Origin: Arachis hypogaea
Taxonomy: Eukaryota > Streptophyta > Magnoliopsida > Fabales > Fabaceae
DNA length: 64,000 nt
Assembly (NCBI RefSeq): GCF_003086295.3
Contig: NC_092051.1
Coordinates: forward strand, 9,416,810-9,480,809
Direction of reading: 5' to 3'
The stretch's first letter is position 1. Each line of letters starts with the position of its first letter. The notes beneath the pieces are model-generated. The model saw only the letters and a program-made list of their open reading frames with translations. It had not been told where the DNA came from and did not search any database. Shown piece by piece: positions 23,190 to 35,100 of this stretch. The translations under genes and the position numbers were made by a program.

Positions 23190-24602
23190 ATGAAAAAAAA
23201 AATTGCCCCAAGAAAAAGTGAAAGAATCATCTTCTCTCAAAAACCTTCCACACTTCAAACCCACACCCACATACATATTTATTCTACCTCTTCATCTTCT
23301 CCCTTACCACCATCCAAACACACAGACACCATGAGGAGAAACGTAATAGCAACGAAGACATCTTCAAGGAAAAAGAAGGAGAAGGTTCCTGTGGCTGAAG
23401 AAGAAGAATCATACACTTCACCTCTTCTATCACCGCCGCAATCACCACCAAAGAAGACCACACCCGGACGCAGTACCCAGAAGACAAAAGGGTTCGTGTT
23501 GCATAACACCAGGGAGCCAGCAAACTTGGAGTCATTGGATTTCAAAAACAAGTTCAACAAATCACATTCTCATTTTGATCCGGCCAGGTTCAACTCTTGT
23601 GCCTCCTATGAGTTTCACAAGGAGGTATTGGAAAAACGCCATCTTTGTGCCACCTATCTCGTCAATCTCGACTCACTCACAAACAAAGGGATCAATATTT
23701 CTCCTCTGTTTAAACTTCTACAATGGACACCACTGCTCCATATTCAGAAACCAGTCTACCCCGAATTGGTACGTGAGTTCTATGCAAACATGCGGCTGAT
23801 CGATGGCACCATCCACTCCTATGTCAAGAGAGTTTACATGACTTTGAACTCTGAGACTATCGGGACTGTCCTAGGCTATACAGACGAGGGGCCAAGAGCG
23901 TATATGATTGAGAAGTGGGACTCCCAAGTTGGAGTCACATACAAGATTGCTCTTCAACATATTTGCGAAAACCTATATGGCTTTGACGGCACCATTCCGA
24001 CTCACAAGGCACTCAGCCTTACAAACTCCCTGCTCCACAGGATCACCACTCATATCCTTACCCCTCAAAGTGGTTCATATAACCGAGTAACTGTTTCTGA
24101 TTCTCTCATACTTTTTGCTCTTGTTACTTCTACTCCTATCTCATTTGGTTACCTTATGATAAGACACATGTGGGAATCAGTTAAGAGTACTAAAAAGGCG
24201 AATCTGCTTTATGGCATGTTTTTAACAAGTATCTTTGAATATTTTAAAATTGATCTCACAAATGAAGCTGTAGAAAATAAGGTATCTATGATCAAAGGAG
24301 GAGGAGCTATGAAGGGAACCAAGGGGAAGAAGTCAGCTGCCTCGGATAGTGAGTTTGAGAGCCGGCCTGAGTCCTCCAAGGCAACAGAATCAATCAAAGA
24401 AATTCTCATTGAATTCTCAAACATGTCGGAGCTAATGGTTCAATCCTATAAGGCAGCCCGCAAGCAAGCCTATGAAAATGAGAGGGCTTGGATGAGGTGC
24501 AAAGATAGGGTGAGTCTGATGTTGCAAAGTTTTGAGGAGGAATTGGGTGCTGCTAGTGAAGAAGAGGCGGATGAATCCAAGTTCCACTTATCTGATGATT
24601 AA
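23190..24602 (+). CDS. Sirevirus env-like ORF, uninterrupted
   Basis: A 470-codon frame placed after pol and before the 3' LTR, the position of the env-like gene of SIRE/Maximus Sireviruses. The ATG at 23190 opens it; a second in-frame ATG at 23331 is in better context and may be the true start (423 residues). The N-terminus is Lys/Arg/Ser/Pro-rich (low complexity). The middle (about residues 110-350) is a globular region with LESLDF, LLQWTPLL and REFYANM segments seen in so-called putative plant transposon proteins. The C-terminus is charged and probably coiled coil. I see no signal peptide. Function unknown; envelope activity has not been established for this plant family. It is intact although gag and pol are heavily broken. 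Confidence 0.8.
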   Translation: MKKKIAPRKSERIIFSQKPSTLQTHTHIHIYSTSSSSPLPPSKHTDTMRRNVIATKTSSRKKKEKVPVAEEEESYTSPLLSPPQSPPKKTTPGRSTQKTKGFVLHNTREPANLESLDFKNKFNKSHSHFDPARFNSCASYEFHKEVLEKRHLCATYLVNLDSLTNKGINISPLFKLLQWTPLLHIQKPVYPELVREFYANMRLIDGTIHSYVKRVYMTLNSETIGTVLGYTDEGPRAYMIEKWDSQVGVTYKIALQHICENLYGFDGTIPTHKALSLTNSLLHRITTHILTPQSGSYNRVTVSDSLILFALVTSTPISFGYLMIRHMWESVKSTKKANLLYGMFLTSIFEYFKIDLTNEAVENKVSMIKGGGAMKGTKGKKSAASDSEFESRPESSKATESIKEILIEFSNMSELMVQSYKAARKQAYENERAWMRCKDRVSLMLQSFEEELGAASEEEADESKFHLSDD

Positions 24603-25520
24603 TCACTGATCTTTCTTTTTGTTGATATTTGGCTTGTTCCGGCTCAATCTGATACTGTAGTAGTTTACTTTGATACTCTAGAACTATGATACTGTGATAC
24701 ACTCTTGATATTTTGGGTATATTTTGGATTTTTTGTTTCTCATGACATCTTTTGCAGGTGCCCCTTGATGCCAAAAGGGGGAGAAATGGCTGAAAAAAAA
24801 TTGAAATTAAGAAAACAGGGGATGAAAAGGGATAAAATCCTTCTGTGAATTCATGATCACCCTTACTTCAATCTTCTGTTGTGATGATATATTTGATGTT
24901 AATAATGCAGCTGTTCTATCTTGGTAAACATGATTGTTGCAGCTTAGCTTTTTGTTTGTGATGCAATTGATTTACCTTGGTAAAAATATTTGCTGTTTTG
25001 GATTAAAGAATATTTTTGACAGTTCTTTTAAGCTGTGACATGTAAATTCTGATAGTTGCTATGTTTTGAGATGATCATTCTTGTTTAAAATTATTTTCCT
25101 TATTCTGATTATTTTGTTCTAATATGTTGATTGGAAAATATTTTTGAATAAATCAAATAGCAACCTCTTGAAACATCAAAATATTTTTTGGTTGATATGT
25201 ACTTAATTGTTTTGTATGAGTTTGAGCAGAAAATCAATTTATGATAACAAATGAGTTTTACTTATCAAACCAATTCTGCTCATAAATCAAGCATTCAATA
25301 TTTCAAAATTTAAAATGTTGAATAACATAGTTGCCTTTAGCTTGATTTCTAAAGTTACAGGTTTAATACTTCCCTTGGTAAAATAGCATACTTTAAGGGG
25401 GAGCCTTGTGACAATTGGAAAAGGGAAGAAACACTAATCTTCAAAGAGAGTACTCTATACTCTAATCTTGAATCCCTTTTCATTTCAATTTTTAATAATG
25501 TTTGTCATCAAGGGGGAGAT
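24603..25520 (+). other. env-like 3' region with repeated polypurine tracts
   Basis: No ORF. Polypurine motifs AAAAGGGGGAGAAATGG (about 24773), TTAAGGGGGAGCC (about 25393) and CAAGGGGGAGAT (25509-25520) occur. The last directly abuts the 3' LTR and is the functional plus-strand primer site. Multiple polypurine copies are a described Sirevirus trait. Confidence 0.85.
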
Positions 25521-27516
25521 TGATAAGTTTGGAAAACTCTAATTTAATTTGATGATGATCAAATATTATTAAAATAATTAATTACAAAATTATAAATTTG
25601 ATAATTGCTAATTTAAATAATTTTGCTATACAGATTTTGGTGATCCATATACTCAGCCATAATATTAATTTATTGTGATGGCTGAAATTATGCTTATGCT
25701 AATTGGGCCAATAGCTTGGGAAATAGGGCCAGTGCATTCAGCTTTGAGCAAGATGTTATATTGAGTGGCTGAAGCAATTTGTGGTTCATTGGCCGAAAAG
25801 AAAAGAAAAGATCCTACGCCCAATAAAATCAAACTTCAGCCTTATGTAATTTTGTCATATGAATGTTGGCTGAAATAATTTTAGTTGGGCCAGTTTGAAT
25901 TATTATTGATATAAGCCCAAATTGCTTTGCTTGCTTATTTCGAAACCAATTTTGAGAGAAAGCAAATGTATTACTTCTTACTTCCAACTGAATCCATTTC
26001 TATCATGTGGTGAAATTCAAATTTTATTAAAGTGAAGTTAATACATGCATTGGAATCATGAGAGAGAGTTAGCCTTTGATTTGATGGACATCATTAAGCT
26101 ACACGCTACCTAAAGCAAGGAAAGTGGAAAACTTAATTTATTTTATTATATTCATTAATTATTGTTCAAGTTTCTCTTCCCACTCTCTCATCTCTCTTCT
26201 TCTTCGGTCATATCACAAAAGAAACCATGGAAGCTAAGCGTAGCCACCAAAAAGAAGGAGAAGCACACTACAAGACCATCACAATGATGGCAAGAAAAAG
26301 AAAATAAAAAGTATGCTGTGGCTGAGATTCTCATCACTTATGGTAAGATTTGGTGAAGAGATCTTAACTTCTCCATACCCAAAAATGGATGAAGAAGATT
26401 TTGGTCAGAGAAGAAGATCCTTGGAGGGATGACTTGTCTCTGATTTTGCAACCACCACAGGAGGTAGCTACAGTGGCTACGTGATGGAAGAAGTAGAAGT
26501 TGGAGCAGATGAAGCTATCATCATCATGAAGCATCAAGGGCCAGGAGTCCATCTTGAAGAGCAAGGCAAGATGGAAGGCTCGGATTGATGAAGATTGGTG
26601 ACCAAAGAAGGACTAGAGGTAATTGCATGTTGGGTTTTGCAATGGTTATCTCTTCTCTCTCTCTGGCCGAACCAGTTTTGGTTTGAAAAAGAAGAAGATT
26701 AGCTTGGTTTGTTTGGTTTTAACCGTGGAGGCTTCTCCCTATAAGTAAGGGTGAACAGCCAGGGCTTGAAGCAAGGAGTGAGAGTGCAAGGCACAGTGTT
26801 CATATAGCTACCTAAGCTAACAGATTTTCTTCTCCTTCAATGCATTCTGTTTTGTATTTTTCTGTTTAATTTTGTCTGTCTTGAGTCTCATGGAAAAAGG
26901 CAAACAGTGAGGTTTGTAAGAAAAAGTCATAGAGCGAAAAAAGACAAAGAGTGCAAAATTAAAAGAAAAAGCCATAGATGTCCTTAGAGTTCCTTTGTAC
27001 ATTTGTGTTGTGTTTCATGATTCTGTGGGAATCCCCTTGCAAGTTGGGTTAGCACTTTGCAGTGGAAAGCTTGGCAGTGACCAAGTCAAGTTCAGGATTG
27101 GGGATTAGATTCTGGACTTGTCCCAGATAGGAAGGGTAGTTCATAGGGAGAATTGGTGCTTGTAATCAAGAATGATTATAGTAAAATTCCATCATCTTTG
27201 TGATGGAGACTGGATGTAGGCTGCACTGTACTTAGCAGCTGAACCAAGATATATCTGGGTGTAACTTTCTCTCTCTTCTACTCCATTTCTGTTTTTGCTG
27301 CACAGGAGATAAAACCAAAAATATCTCGTACTGATCGACGAGACAAAAAGAAAAGTCTCGTGGCTGGGTACGAGACAAAAGAAAAAGTCTTGTGGCTGGT
27401 TACGAGACAAAAAGACAAAAAGTCTCCAGAAGTTGTTTCAAAGACCAACAAGTGTTATTAAGTGAAAAAAAAGGGCTAAGATTCAACCCCCTTCTCTTAG
27501 CCACTGAAAACTATCA
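25521..27516 (+). repeat. 3' LTR of the Sirevirus
   Basis: 1996 bp, same ends and same TATA-like TATAAG (26740-26745) and palindrome array (27338-27426) as the 5' LTR. Point differences and a small indel separate the two copies. Confidence 0.93.
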
Positions 27517-28426
27517 CGGGAGTTTGTATAAAATTGATTTTGCAAACTTGATTTTGATGAAAAGTAAGTTTGTGTTAAAGTGATTTATGTTTGGTAATCT
27601 TTATATCAAAACGGATTATAGTAAAATAAATGTTGTTTGGATTACACTACTCAAAATCACTTTTAGATAAAAAATTACTAAAATAGACATCAACTTAAAT
27701 AATTTTTGTATATTATCTTATCATTTTAATTTAAATATTTGAATAGATCTTATTAATTAATTTTATAATAAAATTAATATTTATATACTAAAATAAAAAG
27801 AACATATAAAAATGGACAAAATATATTTTTAATTAAAACTAACAAAATATAAATTTTAGGAAGTACTAAGAATAATAAAAAAATTAAATATTTACTTTGG
27901 TAATGATTGAAATAAATCAACAAATTTTTGATGATATTTTTTATATAGTATATTTTTGGTACTCTTAGTACTCTTTTTTAATATGTTATAATTTTTTTAT
28001 TATTATTATTTACTATTAATTTTTTTTGTTTAATTTACTTTACCTAATAAGATCAATAAATTATATTATAAAAAGATAATAAAAAAATTATACAAAAAAC
28101 CACAATTATAAAAATATATAATGTCAAACAAATAATTAACAAAAAATAAAAATAATAAATAATAGAAAAAAAGAGTTCATATAAACAGAAATAATAAGAA
28201 TTTCATAAATAATACAATAACATGCATAAAGAATAAAGTTGGTAAAATATAAATAAAGATTGAATGTTGATGGCTAAAAGCCCGTTGGTAAAATCCTAAA
28301 CGTGATTTTGAATGCAAAATCACTTCTGCATTTATGAATAAAAATTTTACCAAACAAAAAATTGAAACTTTCAAGAAATCTAAACTTGCTTCTTCTCTTT
28401 CAACGTATTTTCCAAACACACCCTAT
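27517..28426. mobile_element. right part of an older MITE split by the Sirevirus
   Basis: The left remnant (about 14787-14816, GTGTGTTTAGATTACAG...) and this right part join across the CGGGA duplication. The right end ...CCAAACACACCCTAT is the inverse of ATAGGGTGTGTTTGG, matching the left GTGTGTTTAG. The sequence ATCGTAGAGT occurs just outside both ends (13649-13658 and 28427-28436), a likely target duplication enclosing the whole nest. The interior is AT-rich without genes. Confidence 0.6.
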
Positions 28427-28436
28427 ATCGTAGAGT

Positions 28437-29118
28437 GATTAGTGGAGTGTTTTGGTTTTGTGATGAAATTATGACATGAATAAATAAGGTTAAGTGAATT
28501 ATTCTCTTGTTACATGGAGAATTGGATAAAAAAGTTGAGTGAGTCTCTTTAATTCAATTCTCATACGATAGCATGCACAAGTTAAGTTGAAGTTAAGTTG
28601 AATAAATCATTTATTGTTACATCAAGTAAGTGATTCTCTTTATATTCAATTTCAACCTATCTTTTTTATTTTCTATTTCAATTTTAATTTATTATTTTTA
28701 TTCAATTTCAATTTTTGTCTCTTTTTTTACCTTCCGTTTCATATCAGCAATCTCTGAGCATTAGCAACCTCTGAGCATTAGGTGCCATGTCTTACAATTA
28801 CTTGTTTTTAGTGAAGAACACTCTTCTGTTAAACAGTACTCAACAAAAGTAATCAATTCTCAAATTTAGCCAAACGGCATGGCATCTCTATATTATAATA
28901 ATAATAAATTATTATGTTGGGCATTGACAATTTCAAATAAACGGATTAGAATATGAAAAAGAAAAACACAGAGAAAGGAACAATATTATCTAGTTATTAT
29001 CATAATTCATAAGCGACAAGACCAAGGTAATAAACTTGTTCATGTCTCTCGGTTTTCTCAACAATATTGATCTTAAAAATCGATCTATATGTCATAAAAA
29101 AGATTGCTTTCTGGAATA
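28437..29118 (+). promoter_or_regulatory. upstream region of the F-box gene
   Basis: AT-rich, with direct repeats of 'agttaagttgaa' near 28578-28600 and a tandem 'atctctgagcatta/acctctgagcatta' near 28750-28782. It should hold the promoter, but no element can be assigned with confidence. Confidence 0.35.
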
Positions 29119-32100
29119 ATGGAGAATAATGGAGAAAAGGGTATTAACATGTCCCTCATGGATTTGCCTGAGGCCACTTTGGATTGCATTCTAAAATGGC
29201 TGTCACCAATTGAACTCTGTGTTATGTCAATGGTGTGTGCTTCTTTGAGGGATAGGTGTGGAAGCAACCATTTATGGGAAAAACACATGGAATTCAAGTG
29301 GGGTAGAGTCATTGGAGAAGTTGCTTACAAAGAGTGGCAATGTCACATTAGAAAAGCAAAGGAAGGAACACTCTTGGGTGATTATTTCACCAATCTTAAT
29401 GGATCTTTGGGATCACTTAGTGGCACTTGGCCTGATTTGTACCTTGGTTCTTACTTAGAAGATTGTGGCAATCTCAATGGTCAATTTTCAAACAAGTTCA
29501 TGAAGGCCTTGTATTTCTCTTTAGAGACCGGAAGGTTCTGGTTCCCTGCTCAATTCTACAAGGTATTAAAAATAAGAAAATGGTTTATCTACTTGTGTCT
29601 TAAGAATATATGTTAAGTTTTCAGTAAAAAAAAAAAAAAAAAAATATATGTTAAGTTTAGAAATTAAAAAAATTTTCATTGAAAATATAAAAAATTTAGA
29701 GTATGGTTGGTTTGCGTTTTTATTTTTTATTTTTGTTTTTAATATTTTCTATTTTTTAAATTTTGTGAAGGAAAAAGTGAAAATAGTAAAAACAATAAAA
29801 TCTTATTTTATGTTTTTACTTCTTATTTTTATTTTTTCACAAAATTCAAAAAACAGAAAATACTAAAAATAAAAACAGAAAATGAAAATGCAAACCAAAC
29901 GTATCCTTAAGTTTTCAATGCATTTGTCTTGCATTCGTTAAATAAAAATATTTAGACTATGTTTGGTTCTGAGAACAGAATAAAATAAGATATTGAGAAC
30001 AAAACTTAAATGACAGAAACACAAAAATTAGTATTGTATTTTATTTGGGATAAGCTAGAACAAATTATAAAAGTCTAATTTTTTCATATTTCTTCCATTC
30101 AAAAATTTGAAAAAAAATAATAAAAAATATAATTATGAAAAATTAATAAGAATAATGAGCGAAAAAATAAAAAATAAGTTGTCTCTCGTTAGTGTCTCTG
30201 TATCCTTCCGTCAAGATAGACACAAAATATTGTATCTGTTCCATGTATGTAAACAAACACAATCTTAAAACTTTTCACTAATAATAAGCTTATGATGTAT
30301 TCTTAGAACATATATTAGATAAACCTATAAAAAAATGAAGTTTCAGCTTTATTAGCACATATATATATACTTTTTGGCCTAATGACAAGGGGGTTGAAGC
30401 TTGACCTAGTGCTATGTCTTATTTTCTTGCAGGGATTGACAATTTACAATGCCTTGTTTAGCTATGATTCCAAATCTGATATCTTTCAAGCAAGGTAATA
30501 AGGGAATAACTGCCTTAATTATTTAATATTGAACTTCTATGACTAACTCCTCTTGTGATGATTGGATGATTAATTTGTTTTAGGCAACATAATGGTGGTT
30601 GGAGGTTTCTAGGAAAAAATATTGGGTGGGATATGGTGAGAATTCCTCCGATTGAAACTCCTCCCTATACTCTTCATATCACTGACTGTTTTTACGACTT
30701 AAAACCGGGTGATCACGTTGAGATTCAACGAAGAGGAATTACAGAAACTCATTATGGTATGTGATGTAGATATTTTCATTATGCTAATAAGATTTTTGTT
30801 GACAATGTTGTTTGAATGGAAAAGTCTAATTTATTCATATTTTACCATAGATATTTTTGTTGACAATGTAGATATTTTCATCATGCTCATTATGGTATGA
30901 ATGGAAAAGTCTAATTTATTCATATTTTATCATAGATATTTTTTGTAACACTTAAAAAATATTACAAAAGATCTTTAGTAACATTTTTTTAGTTATATTA
31001 TACTATTTTTTTATTTTATATTATATATAATATAAATATACTAAAATTAATTACTACAATATAAAATATTTCATTAAATTCACAAATTCACAAAATGAAA
31101 TTTTTATAACCTCTTTCATTAATCAATAATCATTGTACAAATTTGCTTCGTGATGCAAATAAAATGAATAAAGAAAAAAACATACTTATAGCACTTAAAC
31201 TCTATGAACATTCCATATAAAAAAGAAAAGGAAAAGTGATACATAGTATACATAAAAAACTTAGTCCTTATACTAATCTTAGAAAAATATATTTATCTGC
31301 TTGACTAGCTCATCGTTGCGACGACTTGTTACCATTCCCTTAAACCAGTCAACCAAGTTCATCTTATGCACATCAAACAAAAAAGCAATAAGAACTCATA
31401 TAGTGGGCATAAATAAAACCTGAAGAAAAATAATCATGGAATCACCTTTACAGGTGGTCTGGAATCCCAAGTAAAGTTTCCACCTTCAATTTCTACAGCA
31501 TTGTTGTCACCAACTGAACTTTGCTTAACACTCCTTATAATTTCATTACTGCCTAACTCTTCAGTAAGCAAAAAGGTATTGAGCCGATCGAAAGATACCA
31601 CAACTTGGATAAGAATAGAGAGAGCTTCAGGGATCATCCTAACTAGTTCTGACATGATCCTCAATGTTGCAAGAACTGTGAAAATTGTCCCCGCATCCAA
31701 TGAAGCACTATGGAACAGAACACATCACAGGAAGACAACAACATAAACAATTATCCTATATACAAATTCAAGTAGCCTATTTACAATTTTAAAACTGGAA
31801 ATTGTTCGAAATCCTATCAATGCTCACTTTTTGGATAACAATAACACCAAAACCCACAAGATGCCAATATATATACTCAAACCTAAATGTCAAAAGCTGT
31901 GTGATTTCCTTGAACAATTCTTTATTAAAAGTAGCAAACACTTTCAAATCCTTTACTAAGATTTCTACCGCCTTGGACCAGTCATGCCTACCAAAAAGCA
32001 ATCAACAACAATCTTATGAATTTGGGAAACAAATTTTGGAAAAACAAACTCCTATGTTCTACATGCTTTTTGACGTAAAAGTCTCTGAATTTCAAACTTC

Positions 32101-35100
32101 AAATTTGCAAGTTATTTTTGTGGATTGCAATATTATGGGTGCAATAATTATTGTGAGGTGCCTATATTGTTGTCAACCTGATCTCTGCAAAATTAAAATA
32201 AACAATAAAAAAAATTAACTCACAATATTCACATGCACTTGCACTCTATAATCTTTAGTAGCGTGTGATTAAAAATTTTGCAGCATTTTAATGTGATTTT
32301 ATGTTTTGGAATGGAAGTTTCCATCAATTCTTTTCTTCTTCTATTTATAGATAAAATTTGAGTGTTCCTTCCCTGTATTTCAACTTAGAGTTAGCTAGTT
32401 TTCGATTATGTATCAAAACATTTATCTTCATCAATTAATTGACTTTTACATGTTAAACTTCAATTCATAAATTTTACTTGAAGAATGCGTTTTTCTCTAT
32501 TCTTGTCGAAATTTAAATACATGTTTTGTTAACACATGACTAAATTAAAGCACTAGGTGCCTATACTACTGCATCAATTATCCAAATGACAGTTAATACT
32601 CATGGCTGAATGATTAACAAGCATGAAATTCAATAAGAGAACTTCTTTTAGTAAACATGGTAAGAATAGAATCACTAACTTATAAATTGTTCTGATTTCA
32701 GTTACCCAACTTTTTCGTTTCTTATAAAATAAAACTTATCTTGAAACCTCAAATGACTAAGTTATCAAGTAAAAAACAAAATAAAATAATCTTAAAAGAT
32801 TTATTTTTATAAAAAAGATTAAATAAAATGAAAAAATATTAAAATGTTCTCAATTTTAACATGTTAGATAATTTCTATTAACATAACACAGTAAAATTCA
32901 GATAGTAACTTAGACCCAAAAATATCATTAAAGGCAATCAAAAAAATTTCATATTATCAATTTTGGAGAAGCATAGTCCATAGCGCAACAATTAATTATT
33001 ACTTCAAACTTAGCACATATGACATAATATATAAATAAGATAAGAAGAGTGGCATATATAGTTAGTGATGAGTTGAAAGAAAGAGTAGCAAGAAAAAGAA
33101 CCTTCATAGGAACACTTCTTGAGCATCTTTTCAAGGATCCTAAGCCATGTTGGGTCATCATCAACAACAAGGACTCTTAGACCTGCTGGAAAAGCATCAT
33201 GTCTTGGTGAAGAGAAGCAACCATTACTTAATTACAATAATTAATTAATTAACTCTCTTCATTCAGCATTACTCAATTAACGCCTCAAATTTGTCAATAG
33301 TATTACAATAATTAATGACTTGGTGAACACAAATGACTCCATGTATAGGCCGAAATTGATACCTTTCAAATATTGTAGAATTCATAAATAATGATACCAT
33401 CATAACATTTTCGTGTAATTCCACCCAAAGAACTAGCTCAAGGGAAAGAATTGCCCCAGTGATGATCAGGGACGGATCCAGAAATATTACTCTGGAGGCC
33501 AATAACTTATATAATATTAAAAAATTATACAAAAAATTATATAATGTAAAATGTATTACAAAAATATATCGATAGAGAATATATTTTAAAGTACAAAAAA
33601 TATGTATGTACTTTTATTAACGAAGTGGTCGATTTTTCGTATCATAAAATTTATCGATAATAGAATCTGTGTCAAATTTTTCAGCAATTTTCTTTTCAAT
33701 ATAATTAAAAAACAATTACCAAGAAATTAACCTTTCATTTCGTTTATGAGTTATTCTTTACAATATTCATCGCTAAAAAGATCTCTCAGTTGTAATAGTT
33801 AAAACAGAGATAATTAATACCAAATGAATCAAGAAGGACGCTCACAAGAAGTAAAAAAATCTACTTTATGAAATTTGAAAATTTTATTTAATTAAAAAAT
33901 ATTAGTAATAATATCTTTTCAGATTTTTTTAATATTGTTACTTACTTTTTTAGATATTAGAAATAATTAATATTTAGGTTAGGCTAGATTTTTATTTATA
34001 TTAGACTAAATACTAAATAAATTTAAAAAAAAATAAATCATACTTAATAACTTATTACTATTAATCTTTTTTTTTAAAAGTTGGGGGCGAGGCCTCCACT
34101 CCCCTCCCCTCCCCTCCCCTCCCCCTTAGGTCCGTCCCTGGTGATGATACCCTTCAAGCATTGTGGAATTCATAAAGCTAAGAGCACTAGAGCAGATAAT
34201 GCCAAAATCTCATAGGCTTAACCTAACCTCAGATTTAGCATAAGAACAATGAGGGTGGTATTATATTATTTTCTGTACTAATACCATCTCCATTTTATTT
34301 GATTTCTCACTTTTAAGACATATGCAGAAGAGTAAAGAAACTCAAAATCAAGGTTTATAATATTTATAGATTTTTTTACTAAAATACTCTCATATCATTT
34401 TTAACATCTAATTTGTTCATCCTATTAAGCTCATATTCCTTAATCAATAATGTGCTTAAAATTATATGATGCTCAAAATTAGAAAACTAATAATAACTTT
34501 TTCTTTAATATATGAGAATCACAGATAAAAAAATAAATGGCAGGACATTGATTCTTAGAAGCATTACAAAATTATAGTTGGATTATTTACTTAAACAAGT
34601 TGATTGAGGAGGTTACTTAATCAAAAGAACAGAGCATTACTTGATTCTTTTACTTTTATTTAGTCTTGTATTAACTCATGTTAGTTTTTAGAAAAAATTT
34701 AAAATTTAAAAGGTTTATATAATAATTAAATTTAAAAATAAAATCAAAATAAAGTAATTTAAAGTTTGAATTGAAATGGTACTTCCTTAAAAATCGAAAC
34801 AAGCGTAAGAACCCTATTTAACATGTTTTTTGGCCAGCCTCAATTTATGTTAGTTTATATTTTTACTTGTTATAATATTTAGTTTTCGTTTAGGTTAGTT
34901 TATATTTTTACTTGTTGTGATATTTAATTTAATTTAATATATTTTTAGTTTTGTTAAAGGATTATATTTTATATTTATATTTATAAATTTATGATTAGAT
35001 TTTTTTTTCGACCCAGTATGAAATCAACAAATACTACTTATCAAACTATTATAACATTTGTGACAAAGTATAAAATGCACAAATAAAATTAAATAAGTCA

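Larger units (their letters stand above)
14817..27516 (+). mobile_element. complete Ty1-copia Sirevirus-type retrotransposon (12.7 kb)
   Basis: Two direct LTRs (14817-16804 and 25521-27516) begin TGATAAG and end CTATCA. The 5-bp target duplication CGGGA is perfect at 14812-14816 and 27517-27521. A primer-binding site follows the 5' LTR and a polypurine tract precedes the 3' LTR. The order gag, protease, integrase, reverse transcriptase, RNase H is that of Ty1-copia. An extra env-like ORF after pol, repeated polypurine tracts and palindrome clusters in the LTRs mark the Sirevirus (SIRE/Maximus) lineage. gag-pol carries several stops and frameshifts, plus a 939-bp hAT insertion, so this copy cannot move by itself. 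The LTRs differ by a few percent by eye, including a small indel near 15630/26335, so it is not very recent. Confidence 0.95.
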
